Assembly (NCBI GenBank): GCA_014529385.2
Contig: CM043961.1
Coordinates: 13,900,978-13,964,977, forward strand
Origin: Adiantum capillus-veneris
Lineage: Eukaryota; Streptophyta; Polypodiopsida; Polypodiales; Pteridaceae
Length of the DNA: 64,000 nucleotides
Direction of reading: 5' to 3'
In this document: positions 10,614 through 21,697 of the stretch, piece by piece
Position numbering within the stretch: the first letter of the stretch is position 1
Layout: each line of letters starts with the position of its first letter
The notes under the pieces: model-generated
What the model saw: only the letters and a program-made list of their open reading frames with translations
The model's database searches: none
What the model was told of the DNA's origin: nothing
Made by a program: the position numbers and the translations under genes

Positions 10614-11303
10614 TGTAACTTTTTTAGTTTTGCTGAATTCACTAGGCTCCCCACTCTCATTATTTCCTATTTGTCAAGTTTTACCCTTTTTGGTCAAGGA
10701 AAATAAATTAAAAAATCAGTTTTAGCCTGTCTAGACATGATGTTTTGCTTGTATCTTGCACTCCCAATGTCCAAATGACACTAAATTTTGATTGTGCACT
10801 AACCACATCATGTACTACATGCACACTAAATAATCTAACATCCTTCAAGAGTACTTAAAAAAAAAAAATCAAATTTTCCCTCAAGTTATTCTTTTGATTT
10901 GAGTGTCCAAATTTGATTTTGAAAGTGTCATAATAACTAATATCTAATTCTCCTAAATGATTTTCTCATGTTAAACTGATCATTTAATATGGGGAAGTGC
11001 CAGGGGAGAAAAATCTAGAATATTGGTTAAGCTGGCAGACTTCGGCCTGAGTAGGGATCCAAAAGAGGGAAAATAGGGATCCAAAGGGGGGGCCATCTAT
11101 AGAAGAGCAATGTGCAACAATGGGCTTAAAAGAACCTAAGGTTCAGCCCGTTAAGACTTCCAAAATGCTAAGGTTCCAAAATTCAAAGGATGTGTCCAAA
11201 GGTCAAACATTAGGGAAATTGGATGCTTTGTGTGTGTCCCAAAAAGTCTTCATGCATCCCCATAGGAGGGGGCGAGCCCTAGTCGTAGGAGATGAGAGAA
11301 AAA

Positions 11304-11350
<47 letters not shown>

Positions 11351-12538
11351 GCTCCCTTTACACAAAGGCAATGAGGGACACATGTCAGCTCCCTAGGCCA
11401 AATGCCCACAAGGTGTAATCAAATCCTATTGGATGGCCATTGAGGTGGGCGAATGAGAATTAGGCTAGAGTAAATCTGGTTTAATTAATATAAAAACACT
11501 TAATAAAAGAACCAATAGGAATTAAGCTCTCTAGAAGACTATTGGATAGTCTCCCAAGGGGTCCAATCAGCATTCAACAGCCCAATGACTTGCCTGATTC
11601 CTATTGACCATGATGCAAAGGGGTCCAATGAGAGTTCAGTTGAATTAATTAATTACCTAAAGCTCTCACAAAAGGGGAAAGGGGGACACATGTTAGAAGA
11701 CTATCACTTATGCTACTTAACTTTCATTTGCTAAGCTGGGAGAGGTCTAATGAGGTGCTAGCAAGAGCAAATAGCAAGAGGGGTCGAACAAGAGAGAGAG
11801 GGGGCTGATTTTTCAAAGGCAATTATCCCCACACACTCACACAAGCTCATGTGTAGAGTAAGAAGACTCTCTCTTTCTCTCTCTTCTCAAGCTTTAATGG
11901 AAAGCTTATCACCTACTCCAAGCATGTGAGAAGGGAGGCCTACACCAACAACTCTTGGCCTTGTGATGCAAATCCAACCAAGAGCCAAGATTCAATGCAT
12001 GCTCATCTCCTCTACCATGCTAATTACTAAGCTAATCTATGCTAATATGAATGATTATGTGAGGAGAAGTACATCTTTCTCGTAAGTATACTCCTTCTTC
12101 CTCTCATACCCTGCTAGCTCTCACCATCTTTGAAGGTGTGTGAGGTCTTGGGTCTGAGACAGTGAGGGAATTGATGTTGTGTTTGATAAGTGTTTTGCTT
12201 AGTGCTTGAAGTTTCCATCTTCATTGCACTAGCTAGTATTGATGGAACACAAAGAATTGTATTGTAAAATGTCTCTCTTGATGGGAGAAACCATAATACA
12301 AAGCCTTTTGGAGGGGGGACCGGCTCCATGCAAATCAAGTCCTCAACTATTGTCAATTGCTTAATTTATCTCTCTTTTGAAGTATCGTTCATGCTATCTA
12401 ACTAGGTGTTATGCTTTTTGTTGCTCTCTGCACCCAGTCACTCTTGTTATTCTCATTAGGAATCTATTCTAATGAAATGCTCACTATGTTCATGCTATTT
12501 TTTGCTACACACAAGTTACTAGGCCATTAAATGTTACA
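10614..12538 (+). repeat. Probable 5' LTR of Gypsy element G2 (start uncertain)
   Basis: The 3' limit is firm: the sequence ends GTTACA at 12538, followed by TT and a Met-type PBS. The start is a guess at a TGTAAC at 10614 that mirrors this end; no second LTR is available for comparison. The stretch contains (CA)22 at 11306-11349 and CT-rich blocks at 11868-11890. No gene is seen in it. Confidence 0.35.
11306..11349. repeat. (CA)22 microsatellite
   Basis: Uninterrupted CA repeat. Confidence 0.98.
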
Positions 12539-12539
12539 T

Positions 12540-12551
12540 TGGTATCAGAGC
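12540..12551 (+). promoter_or_regulatory. Primer-binding site of G2 (initiator tRNA-Met)
   Basis: TGGTATCAGAGC, the exact complement of the 3' end of plant initiator tRNA-Met, one base after the LTR end. Confidence 0.9.
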
Positions 12552-12940
12552 ACAAGGTTTCTCTTTTCTTACTCAAGAAGGGAGGTCCTCAAGCTAGCTA
12601 TGAATGGTTGGTATTATTAATTGCATGTGAGTAAGTAGAATAGGGATTTTTCAGCCTTGCAGTGCGCCTGCCTTTGTGCAGTTAATAGGGCATCACCATC
12701 GAGAGCTATGGTCTTAATAGTGGAGTCCTACGGGGATTGCCTACGGCTTAGCCACTATTTAGCTATTAGAAGCTTGACAGGAGCCGGTGCTGTTTTGGTG
12801 ATGAACGATCGTCTCTTCTACTCCTTGCAATTAATGGTATTCGAGCCACGGGTACAATAGCTTGAGTGATTTTTCTAAAGGGGTAAAGAGGAGTAGCAAC
12901 TAGGGATTGAAGTGCCAAAGTACACCTAAAAGTTGCTAGA

Positions 12941-13570
12941 ATGGCTGACAATAGTAAAGAGAGTGAAATTGATGTTGATAACTTTGATTTTTCTAATGAG
13001 CAAGCTACTAATGATGCCTCTATGCTTGTTAACTACCTTGTTTCTAAGCTTCAACAAGCCATGGGCAATCCATCCCTCCAAAGTGAAGTGCAATGGCAGC
13101 TTTGTGCTCATGGGATTCTCCAAGCTCCCCACAATGACAAGAGAACACCTAGGAAGCTTCCTTGTGAGACTTCCAAAAGAGGCCTCTCTCCGATTCGGGA
13201 AGAAGAAGAGGATCCATATGAAGGGCTCAAAAATTTTCTTCTTGCATCTCCTTCCCAAAGGAGAATTCAAGAGCCTCCATCGAAGGAACGAGAAATAAGT
13301 GAGTCTCCTGCCACCTCGATGGAGATGGCTCCACGAAGACGGTGGGCTAAACGCTCTCCATCAACTCCAAAATGGAGAAGACCATCGCACACTTCTCAAC
13401 ACCATAATTCAAAGAGAGATGGCAAAAAGCAAGAGAAGAAAAACGCAAGAAAGAGGACATCCTCTTCTCCATCTTCTTCCTCTTATGAAAGTGATGGTGA
13501 AGACAAAGAAGATCAAGGCAAGAAAGAGGTCACCCTCTTCTCCATCTTTCTAAAATTATTCACCTTCTAA
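12941..13570 (+). CDS. N-terminal gag of G2
   Basis: 209 open codons starting MADNSKESEIDVDNFDF, 390 bases after the PBS. The first 90 residues are helical and acidic; residues 120-190 are strongly basic and Ser-rich (RKRTSSSPSSSS). The frame is lost at about 13560, after which the capsid part continues in other frames. It would be the matrix-like and linker part of gag. No enzymatic motif; no other domain recognised. Confidence 0.7.
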   Translation: MADNSKESEIDVDNFDFSNEQATNDASMLVNYLVSKLQQAMGNPSLQSEVQWQLCAHGILQAPHNDKRTPRKLPCETSKRGLSPIREEEEDPYEGLKNFLLASPSQRRIQEPPSKEREISESPATSMEMAPRRRWAKRSPSTPKWRRPSHTSQHHNSKRDGKKQEKKNARKRTSSSPSSSSYESDGEDKEDQGKKEVTLFSIFLKLFTF

Positions 13571-13575
13571 AGAAA

Positions 13576-14034
13576 GTGATGGTGCAACCTTTGAACCATA
13601 AAAAACAAGAGGCCATAGGAGATCCTATGCCACGTGGAAGAGGTCGTCCAAGCTCAATAAGTTCAAAGAGGGAGGGAAGAGCATATCTTTCCTTAACTAC
13701 AATGGCACCTTTGGTGCTACAGACAAAGTCTTGGCCTTTATCCAAAAAATCAATGTGGAGTTTGGAGATGAGGGCTTCACGGAGTCCTCTAAGCTATGCC
13801 ATGTAGCTATGCACTTTCAAAAGTCCACCAGACAATGATGGTCTAGCCTATGGGCCAATGGTGAAGCTCCGCAAACATGGAAATCTTTAAGAGCTTCCAT
13901 TATGAAGCAGTTTTTGGGCACCGATGCCACAGACAAAGTACTCACTGAATGGCGAAGCTTGAAGCTCTCTCCCTACAAATCCATTCACAAATATGTAGAC
14001 AAGTTTTGGGACTTATAACTCAAAGCCATTGTCT
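13576..14034 (+). pseudogene. Capsid domain of G2 gag, broken
   Basis: Reads in shifted frames with stops, but typical capsid wording is visible: FLNYNGTFGATDKVLAFIQK, then a Trp motif SSLWANGEAPQTWKSL, IMKQFLG and KSIHKYVDKFWDL. These match the retrotransposon gag domain (helical capsid) of Gypsy elements. Stops after HFQKSTRQ and after KFWDL make it a pseudogene. Neighbours: gag N-terminus upstream, knuckle repeats downstream. Confidence 0.7.
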
Positions 14035-14039
14035 TTAAG

Positions 14040-14642
14040 ATGTTGGATTTTGGAGAGAAAAAGCAACAATTTTGTGTGGGCTTAACTGAAGAAATGGCGG
14101 AGTATGTCAACTCCCAAAGGCCACGCACCATATCGGCAGTTATACACCATACTATGGTGGCTTCTCAAATCAATTTCCAAACGGGGCCTAAAAGAAATTC
14201 TAAGCCCAAAAAAAACAAGGGTTCCAATGAGCCTAAGCAGAAGGACAATGTCCAAAAGTTTCCTAAGGGCAACTTCAACAAAGCTAAGGAGAAGGGAGTT
14301 TACATAGGTAAAAATAAACTCTCTCCTGAAGAGCTGGAGTGTTATTGCAAGGATAACTGCTATTTCAAGTGCGGCGAGCAAGGTAAAAACAAAGGTGAAA
14401 ACAAACTCTCTCCTGACGAGCTGGAGTGTTATTGCAAGGATAACCGCTATTTCAAGTGCGGCGAGCAAGGTAAAAACAAACTCTCTCCTAAAGAGCTGGA
14501 GTGTTATTGCAAGGATAACCACTATTTCAAGTGCGGCGAGCAAGGGCATGCGTACCGTGATTGTCCCCAAAATAACATCCACCATGAGCCTCCTAGAGCT
14601 ACCTTGGTTGAAATCCAAGAGGAGGAAACTCACCACAAATGA
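14040..14642 (+). CDS. C-terminal gag of G2 with triplicated knuckle segment
   Basis: 200 open codons. Residues 1-60 finish the capsid domain, residues 60-90 are a basic nucleocapsid-like stretch, and three tandem copies of a segment reading KLSPEELECYCKDN then YFKCGEQG follow. Only the last copy runs on into HAYRDCPQ, completing the His and final Cys of a CCHC knuckle. In all copies the usual first Cys of C-x2-C is Tyr. The residue before it is Cys, Arg and His in copies 1-3 (codons TGC, CGC, CAC), the pattern expected from CpG decay of an original CGC. RNA binding is probably impaired. Confidence 0.8.
   Translation: MLDFGEKKQQFCVGLTEEMAEYVNSQRPRTISAVIHHTMVASQINFQTGPKRNSKPKKNKGSNEPKQKDNVQKFPKGNFNKAKEKGVYIGKNKLSPEELECYCKDNCYFKCGEQGKNKGENKLSPDELECYCKDNRYFKCGEQGKNKLSPKELECYCKDNHYFKCGEQGHAYRDCPQNNIHHEPPRATLVEIQEEETHHK
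14311..14544 (+). repeat. Tandem triplication within the G2 gag zinc-knuckle coding segment
   Basis: Three in-frame copies of a 69-84 base unit (about 14311-14397, 14398-14475, 14476-14544) coding for the ELECYCKDN-YFKCGEQG segment. The copies differ by a few bases and the first two lack the His-Cys half of the knuckle. Confidence 0.9.
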
Positions 14643-15662
14643 TCTCCTCTATGCCATGCTTGGGGAAAGGTAAGAGAACATGATGCTTTTATTCTCTTTG
14701 ACCCTGGCTCTACTCACAATTTCATATCCATAGAGTTGGCCACCAAGCTAGGCATACAAGCCTACAAGATGAGAGATGTCCTACTTGCAGACGCTGCATT
14801 AAAGGGGCAAGAAGCTTCAGTCACTCCCTTAATCGAGAAATTGAGGCTCCATGTCCAAAGTTATGTGAACAAAGAGGACTTCTTTATCTCTTCTCTCAAG
14901 CATGAGGATGTAATCCTAGGGGCACCACGGTCTGATTGCATGGTTGCCAATGTTAAATTTCCTGAAAGGAGAATCTACTTTAGGTTCATGGAAAAAGACA
15001 TGTACATAGATGCCAAGAAAATGGGTAACACCATACCCATTGTACATACACAAGCTTTCAATAAGTCAATAAAGAGCTCTATTTCCGTGTGCATGATTTT
15101 TGTTAAAGATTCTCAAAATGAACCTAATGTTTTAACAAAAGAAAATAAACACACTCACAAGGAATTAGAGCTATCCAATTTTCTCAAGGGGTTTCAAGAT
15201 GTCTTTATTGACAGCATCCCTTGTGAGCTATCTCCTAAACAGGGAAATGATGACCATGCAATTGAACTTCTTCCAGGAAGTTCACCGCCTAAAAAACCTC
15301 CTTATAGAGTTTCTCAAGCTCAACAAGAGGAGATTATGCAGCAAGTGCATGAGTTAGTTGAGAAGGGCATGGTTAGTCCTAGCTCATCTACATTTTGTTC
15401 TCCTATGCTACTAGTGCAAAAGAAAGACAGCACATATCATATGTGTGTCGACTATAGAGCACTAAATAGGATCACTATCAAGAATAGGTTTCCCGTTCCA
15501 TGGGTAGAAGACCTATTTGATAAGCTACAAGGGTCCACCTACTTCAGTAGGATTGACCTAAAAAGTGGCTATCATCAAATAAGGATAGTTGATCAAGACA
15601 TTGTAAAGACCGCATTTCGCACTACGTTTGGTCTTTACGAATACATTCTCATGCCTATGTCT
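14643..15662 (+). pseudogene. Protease and partial RT of G2
   Basis: The first part is an aspartic protease: FDPGSTHNFISIELATKLG at about 14697-14755, where the usual D-S-G reads D-P-G, so the active-site Ser is lost. A linker leads to the RT: PPYRVSQAQQEEIMQQVHEL, VSPSSSTFCSPMLLVQKKD, VDYRALNRITIKNRFPVP, then FSRIDLKSGYHQIRI with the first catalytic Asp, and FRTTFGLYEYILMPM. RT ends abruptly there; the F/Y-x-D-D motif and everything after it are missing. An open stretch begins at 14736, but the protein clearly starts earlier. Confidence 0.85.
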
Positions 15663-15869
15663 ATGTCACGTTGTGAAACTCCAAGCAATATTGGATTAAT
15701 TGATTTTAAAGGTTGCACAAGCACAAAATCTCCTTGCTTCACATCCACCATTGGGTCAAATGCATCCTTTGGCCGTTTTGATGCAGGACCACATTAATGG
15801 TTATCCAAGTCTTCTATTCCCCAAAATTCATCTTCCTCATTTCCTTCAGCACATAGTATTTCACCTTGT

Positions 15870-17076
15870 GTTCTTGGCTAGAAGTCCACAAATTTGGTTA
15901 CTTGATGGATGTGTGGTGTTTGCAAAGTCTGGACCATGTCTTTCAAACAATCAACTACTAGGGTTATAAATGTTTTGTGCCTAGAATCAATTGTACCTTG
16001 TTTGTTTGAGTACCACTTTTCCCAGTATTCTATGTAGTCTTTAATCCCACCTACTACCTCCTGGTGATCTTTTACATAATCAAACACTGGTAGTAGCACT
16101 GATACACCCTTTGAAAGGCTAGGCTTCCCACCATTCCGTTTTTTTCGTAGTTCAATGCCACCTTCTCTTGGAAATCAGTCCATTGACTTTGGATGCATCT
16201 TGTATTGCATGACAAGAATCTCACCTTGCATATAGAGCTTGAATTGAAGAGGTTTTGAGTGCCCCACAAGAGCTTCTCTTGAACCACACAAGTGGTCCTC
16301 AATATAGTTTTTTAAATTTGGCACTGCCAAAAGAAATGGAACAGGATTTGTGCTCTCGCATGATTGGAAATGTTCCATGAGATGCGAAAATGTAAAGGTC
16401 ATGCTTGTCCTTAGCTTCTCTAAAAACTTGATGAACATTGCATCAATGTCTTTGTGTGTATGACCCACCATTAAGAAACTGAACTAGATCATCTTGAATG
16501 TCCCTTGTGAAATTAACAATGACAAAAAATAAAATAGATAGCAATTTTTGTTTTTTGACCCACAATTATCCAATTGCAATAGTAAGTTATCGTGCATCCT
16601 TTTGAAGTCATTGACAACACCATGCCCTACACCTTCATTTTCACATCTTGATCCTTGAGTGATCCCTTGATGATGATCTAGTGCTTTCCTAGAATTTAGA
16701 GATTGAAGCACTACAAAAGAAGACCTTGGCATTCCATCTAGCTCAAGGTGACCCTTTTCATGACTATCCAATCTTTCTAGGTTTCTCAAGCATAGAGGTA
16801 GAGAGCCAATTGTGAAGTTTGGGTCACGTGGCCACAAATCAACTACAAAGTGAACATATTTTCCATGCCCATGTTAGAAGCTGGAAGCTGAGGAGATCTA
16901 TCCATTTTCTTTGACTTTGACCTTAGACTTGAAATTGCGGTCTTTTCTTGGTCAATCTTGTCATGTATGATACACAATTTTGTTTGCGGTTCTACTAGAT
17001 GAGATGCCAAATGCCAGCCATAGTAAAAAATTCTACAGCTTTGTTGTTGTAGCATGTGGGCTCGGCGCTTCCTCAA
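15870..17076 (-). pseudogene. DUF7869-type protein relic
   Basis: Minus-strand pieces align end to end as one decayed protein. From the N-terminus: KLCIIHDKIDQEKTA (16950 region), a frameshift near 16840, then LLQLDNCGSKNKNCYLFYFL (about 16515-16580), GTFKMI, an in-frame TAG at 16486-16484, FSFLMVGHTHKDIDAMF (about 16430-16483), NPVPFLLAVP, and the C-terminal part PVFDYVKDHQEVVGGIKDYI after another frameshift near 16180-16100. The pair LDNCG-x-KNKN and GHTHKDID is what I recognise as the DUF7869 family, a large family of unknown function found in plant and animal genomes, often repetitive (from memory, not searched). No transposon ends were found around it. Confidence 0.6.
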
Positions 17077-17740
17077 AAGCGCAATTACACTATTGTAGAC
17101 ACTTTGTTGATGCCATTTTCTCCTTTATTTTTGAGCAAAATGGAACATTTAGAGAACACACTTGTTGTTGCAAGACTACCATGCTTGAACTCTGTGTTCC
17201 ATATCTAATTAAATGAAGAGATTGACACTTCCTTACTTCCAACCTATTCCAAGGTCCTATTCACTTATGTCCATATGTCTATTTTTTTGTACATGTCACA
17301 TATGACTAATCGTGTTTCACGTCTTCCATCATGCATTGTGAAACTTTTATGTGGCATTTGCTTTGCATTCTTCTCAACAAAGTCTTTAAGAATCACTCTT
17401 CCCATCTCTGTGTGATCTCAACCTGCTCTTATTCTTGCTTTGTTTCCATGCATTTCCCTTATGACACCTTGATCAAATTGAGCATTGTACCTCTAGAACG
17501 ATGTTCTTGGTATACCATGCATCTCTATGATTCTTTTCCACATACGACCCTTCCATTGAGCACAAAGATGTATTTACCTGTTCTGACACCATCAGCTTGG
17601 CAAGACAAATCAAGTGTGCTAGTATACACGTAATTTGTACGTTCCTACAATTGCAAACCCTAGAAACAATTTTGCAAGTTGATAATTGCGTCTCTATTGG
17701 AGATTTGGTAGAATTTATCTAAACAACCAATCAATGGAAA
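17077..17740. other. AT-rich spacer
   Basis: No recognisable gene. It may hold the missing N-terminal part of the DUF7869-type relic, but I could not read it. Confidence 0.5.
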
Positions 17741-17768
17741 TATATATATATATATGTATGTATGTGTA

Positions 17769-17802
<34 letters not shown>
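17741..17802. repeat. Compound (TA)n-(TG)n-(TA)n microsatellite
   Basis: TA run, TATG/TGTA transition, (TG)n, then TA run. Confidence 0.95.
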
Positions 17803-17803
<1 letters not shown>

Positions 17804-17892
17804 AATCATGTATGTTGGGCGGTGGATCTCAACAATCCCTTATTTAGCATGCAACCCTTGCCAATTACCATCGCCAAGGGGATCCAAGGTGT

Positions 17893-17908
17893 GGGGAGGG
17901 TGGGGGGG
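17893..17908 (+). other. G-quadruplex-like motif
   Basis: GGGGAGGGTGGGGGGG, four possible G-tracts with one-base loops. A C7 tract lies 23-30 bases downstream and could instead pair with the G7 tract. Confidence 0.5.
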
Positions 17909-17909
17909 A

Positions 17910-18455
17910 CAACGGTCCATTAAGCCCCCCCTTTGTAAGGGAGTCCAGGGATAACATCTACAAAGGCCAATGTACACATTTTAGGATATGATTTTTTATG
18001 TGATTTTGGTAAAAGAAAATGTACTTTTTTATGTGTAATAGGAAAATATATAAAGGTATGTGTGTATGTGTGGTTTAATGAGAACTAGATATTTCTTGGG
18101 AAGTGATAATATTAAAAGTGGTTCTGGTAGGCTCCTTTTAAGTCCAATTTGAAAGAGGAGGAGAGTATGGGAGAGGAGAAAGGAGAAAAAGGGGTCTTTT
18201 CATTTGATTTATGTGCCCATTTAATGAAGCATTAAGCATTTTTGTTTTGACTAAAAGAAGCCTCATAGGAGAGTTGAGTTATAAGTGATGATTGGGACTT
18301 ACCTTAAATGTTATTTAGGTTTTAAAATATCAATTGGATATTTTTATTTCACTTCTCATCTCACATACGACATGTCTTGACTTTCCTTGCATTTTACTAT
18401 TTTAGAATTCTAAAGTGAAGCTTCATCTTGCTTGATTCTAGTAAATTCTACACAC
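17910..18455. other. Spacer
   Basis: AT-rich, no gene or clear repeat seen. Confidence 0.5.
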
Positions 18456-18487
18456 AAAAAAAAAAAAAAAAAAAACACACACACACA
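18456..18487. repeat. (A)20-(CA)n microsatellite
   Basis: Twenty A followed by CA repeats. No retroposon body could be recognised upstream. Confidence 0.9.
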
Positions 18488-18549
18488 TACATATTAGTTC
18501 TTTTTGGCCTAAAAAGGCCTTAGTACCCCAAGGGTGAAGGTTGTTCAAT

Positions 18550-19010
18550 CTTCATTTGTGAGACAAGTGTCCCTAAGGGGCCTTAAAAGTCTTTGTGATA
18601 GAAAGAATACATAGCCTTTTTAATGCTACTCTCTACTACAAACTGCATGTTTGCATTCACTTTTTTGGGATGCTTAAAAAAGGCTTTAGAGAACAAAAAA
18701 TTAAACATTAACTCATAGAAGTTTGATCCCATGATGTGAGGTATTGATAAAGGGTCTTTTCATTAAGGGCTTGAAAATATCTTCATTTGTGAGACAAGTG
18801 TCCCTAAGGGGCCTTAAAAGTCTTTGTGATAGAAAGAATACATAGCCTTTTTAATGCTACTCTCTACAAACTGCATGTTTGCATTCACTTTTTTGGGAGG
18901 CTTAAAAAAAGCTCTAGAGAACAAAAAATTAAACATTAACTCATAGAAGTTTGATTCCATGATGTGAGGTATTGATAAAGGGTCTTTTCATTAAGGGCTT
19001 GAAAATATTT
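18550..19010. repeat. Tandem duplication of about 230 bases
   Basis: Copies 18550-18780 and 18781-19010 both start CTTCATTTGTGAGACAAG and end AAGGGCTTGAAAATAT. They differ by a 4-base CTAC/TACT length change and a few substitutions, so the event is fairly recent. No reading frame. Confidence 0.95.
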
Positions 19011-20282
19011 CATTTTATTAAGTTATTTTAATATTTTCTATAATTATTAAATTGATGTTTTTTATAAGAAAGTATAAAAATAATTTTTATTAAAATTTGA
19101 ATGTGTTGTTTATTTTATTGTGTATATTACATGTAAATTTTCTTCTAAATGTGAGTTTTTTATATAAAAATTATTATATCCTATGCTTATTAGACTTACC
19201 TTTTCCTATGAAAGCATTCAATTTTTCTTTTGTTTTAATTTGGCAATGGATCCCTTTATTTATTTTATTTTCTTTCCATTGTATTTTGTTTCAGGCTGGT
19301 TACAAACTAGGGGCAACATTCACTACTATTAGACTCACAGGAGGTGAGTAACTCCTTTGCAAGTGGATTTGGGCGTTGCTTGTTACACAAAGCCGTTGTA
19401 GAGGTGATGCCATATCCTAGCTATATGCCAGCACACATCCAAACCTGTTAGAGATTTGGAGGACACCCAAGACTTGTCCAAATATGGTGGGCGGGTATTC
19501 CTCCAATCGGAGCATCTCCTTTTGACATGCTCCATATGTCCATCGATGTAGCTAAACTAGTGCCCACCTTGGTGAAGTGTAAACTGGAGTGCCAAACCAA
19601 TGCCCACAATGCCCATGTCAGCGATATGTGCTGGGCAAGTTGGGTTTTTCTGATATGGTGATGTGTAACTCCCTTAGAATGCCATTGTGAGCCTTTCAAC
19701 TTGTTGTTGAAGTGGGCCCTTCGTAGCATATAAGACATTTGTGAACATGTGTGTGTAATGGACAAAAATAATTTATATTAAAATACAAAGAAATGACGTG
19801 TGATTGTAAGCACTCATTCATAACGGCTCCCCATAACTTTTATCCTCCCTAATGATAGGTCTTATCTTTAGTAGACCTTTGCGAATCTTCACCTTGTTAT
19901 TTCACCTTTTAATTTACAGGCTCACATGGGCTTGAATTTTCTAGCATTCTATAACTTAATTCTAGCCAAGGAATGTCTCTTTTATTAAGCGGCCGAGAGT
20001 GCTCAGGAAAGTCTTTTTTCCTAAGCGTCCGAGTCTCGTATATGTAAGGATGAAAATAGAAATTACTAGTAGAAATTTTTAAACTTACAGGATTTCAAAA
20101 CTATTTTCTTGTATATTATATCGGTTTTTTTTTTCTTTACTATTGCTTGTACAACTTGTGGTGTGACTGTGAAAGGGAGGGCCTTCTGTCAGTGAACCGC
20201 TTCTGCAGAATGTCGGTGATGAGATCCCTTGCTTCTTCTTCTTCTTCTTCTTGTTGCCTCTGATCAGGTTTGAAGCACAACA
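19011..20282. other. AT-rich spacer
   Basis: No recognisable gene. A 105-codon minus-strand open stretch (19765-19448) has no known motif. Confidence 0.5.
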
Positions 20283-20300
20283 ATGAGGGCAACAAATAAG

Positions 20301-20760
20301 ACTCTCTCTCTCTCTCTCTCTCTTTCTATCTCTATCTCTCTCTCTCTCTATGCACACACACACACCCACACACCGTGTCCTATTTTTCACAAGGAGGCTT
20401 CCCAAATGCAATAAGCACCTCTCTCTCTCTCTCTATGCACACACACACACCCACACACTGTGTCCTATTTTTCACAAGGAGGCTTCCCAAATGCAAGGAT
20501 CTGTGCCTTCATCCTTTCCTTCTGCCATCTCTAATGACTTGGCCTTCCTAGAACGTTCTAGCAGGGACTTCTCTAGTTCAAAATTCAGCCAATAAGCACC
20601 TCTCTCTCTCTCTCTCTATGCACACACACACACACCCAGTACACACCGTATCCTATTTTTCACAAAGAGGCTTCCAAAATGCAAGGATCTGTGCCTTCAT
20701 CCTTTCCTTTTGCCATCTCTAATGACTTGGCCTTCCTAGAACGCTCTAGCAGGGACATCT
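20301..20760. repeat. Microsatellite-bearing triplication
   Basis: Three copies of a unit made of (CT)n, ATG, (CA)n, then CCTATTTTTCACAA-G-AGGCTTCC, at about 20310-20410, 20418-20595 and 20602-20760. Copies 2 and 3 also share a tail beginning GGATCTGTGCCTTCATCC. Copy 1 lacks this tail. The CT and CA tracts vary in length between copies. Confidence 0.9.
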
Positions 20761-20845
20761 TTTTCTTATCCTCCCTTCATTTGACGACCAAGTGTGACCA
20801 AGTCTCAACCAAGTTATCTTGATGACCAAGCAATGTCACACTTTG

Positions 20846-20952
20846 AGTGATCACATAACCCTTTCCTTGGATACGAGATGGAGAGCCATTGATACAAGAT
20901 AGAGAGCCATCGAGTGATCACATAACACTTTCCTCGGACACGAGATCAAGAG
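20846..20952. repeat. Small direct duplication
   Basis: GAGTGATCACATAAC-x-CTTTCCT followed by GGA-x-ACGAGAT occurs at about 20846 and 20912. Confidence 0.8.
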
Positions 20953-21017
20953 TCATGGAAGTGGACTTTTTAAAACTGCCTAACTTTACGTTCTTGCATG
21001 CAACTTTACAACCCCAC

Positions 21018-21022
21018 TAATG

Positions 21023-21089
<67 letters not shown>

Positions 21090-21090
21090 C
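21018..21090. repeat. CT microsatellite, imperfect
   Basis: Long CT run with two interruptions, followed by (CA)n at about 21103-21122. Confidence 0.95.
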
Positions 21091-21697
21091 TCATACTTGT
21101 GCACACACACACACATACACACACAAAGCAATACACATATATCATGCTCTAGTTTTGGGTAAATAACTTTACATATTGAATAATATTTCCTAATTTCTTT
21201 TAGAGCTATGCGATAGCTGTCTCCCTCTAATCAACAGGCAAAATCGACCGTCCTATCAAAGGTATCATCTAAAACTAGATTTTGTGTATAGCTATCCACA
21301 AATGGCAAAAAATAAACAAAGTTGGAATTTAAATGAAGAGAATGTAATGACCTACCTTCTATGTTGATTTTGGAGCCCTCCATGTTGTTTTGAAAGCATG
21401 TTGCATGCACCACTAGTAGTTGCTTGTTTTGAGTTGACTGTAAGAGTTGATAGTAGCCTTAAAGTGTGAAGGTGTTTGGCTTACTCTATTGAAGTGTAAA
21501 AGGTATCTATCTTAATCTATAAAATATAAAATAATATTTTTTTCTTATTATAATCATTTGAATATTTTCTTTGTCTACAAATTTAACTTTCTCAAAAAAC
21601 ATGACACAAACTTGACCTTATGGAGAAATTTTTGTGCCATGTGATGATTTTACTACTATCACCAAGCCACTTGTATTTGTGCGGCTACACATGCAAG
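21091..21697. other. Spacer
   Basis: Nothing coding recognised. Confidence 0.5.

Larger units (their letters stand above)
12539..15662 (+). mobile_element. Ty3/Gypsy element G2, internal region, 3'-truncated
   Basis: PBS, short leader (12552-12940, nothing else seen), gag, zinc-knuckle repeats, protease and the first half of RT in order on the plus strand. The similarity stops right after the RT block ending EYILMPM near 15660; the second catalytic motif, RNase H, integrase and 3' LTR are missing and unrelated sequence follows. Frameshifts at about 13570 and 14650 and a stop near 14018 break the coding region. Confidence 0.85.

Noticed and set aside
14082-14636. Minus-strand 184-codon Leu/Ile-rich open frame with three repeats resembling a membrane protein
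   Set aside because: It is the exact antisense of the triplicated knuckle segment of G2 gag; the plus-strand reading carries recognisable motifs.
18550-19010. LTR pair of a very short element
   Set aside because: The copies touch directly with nothing between them and lack TG...CA ends; simple tandem duplication is enough.
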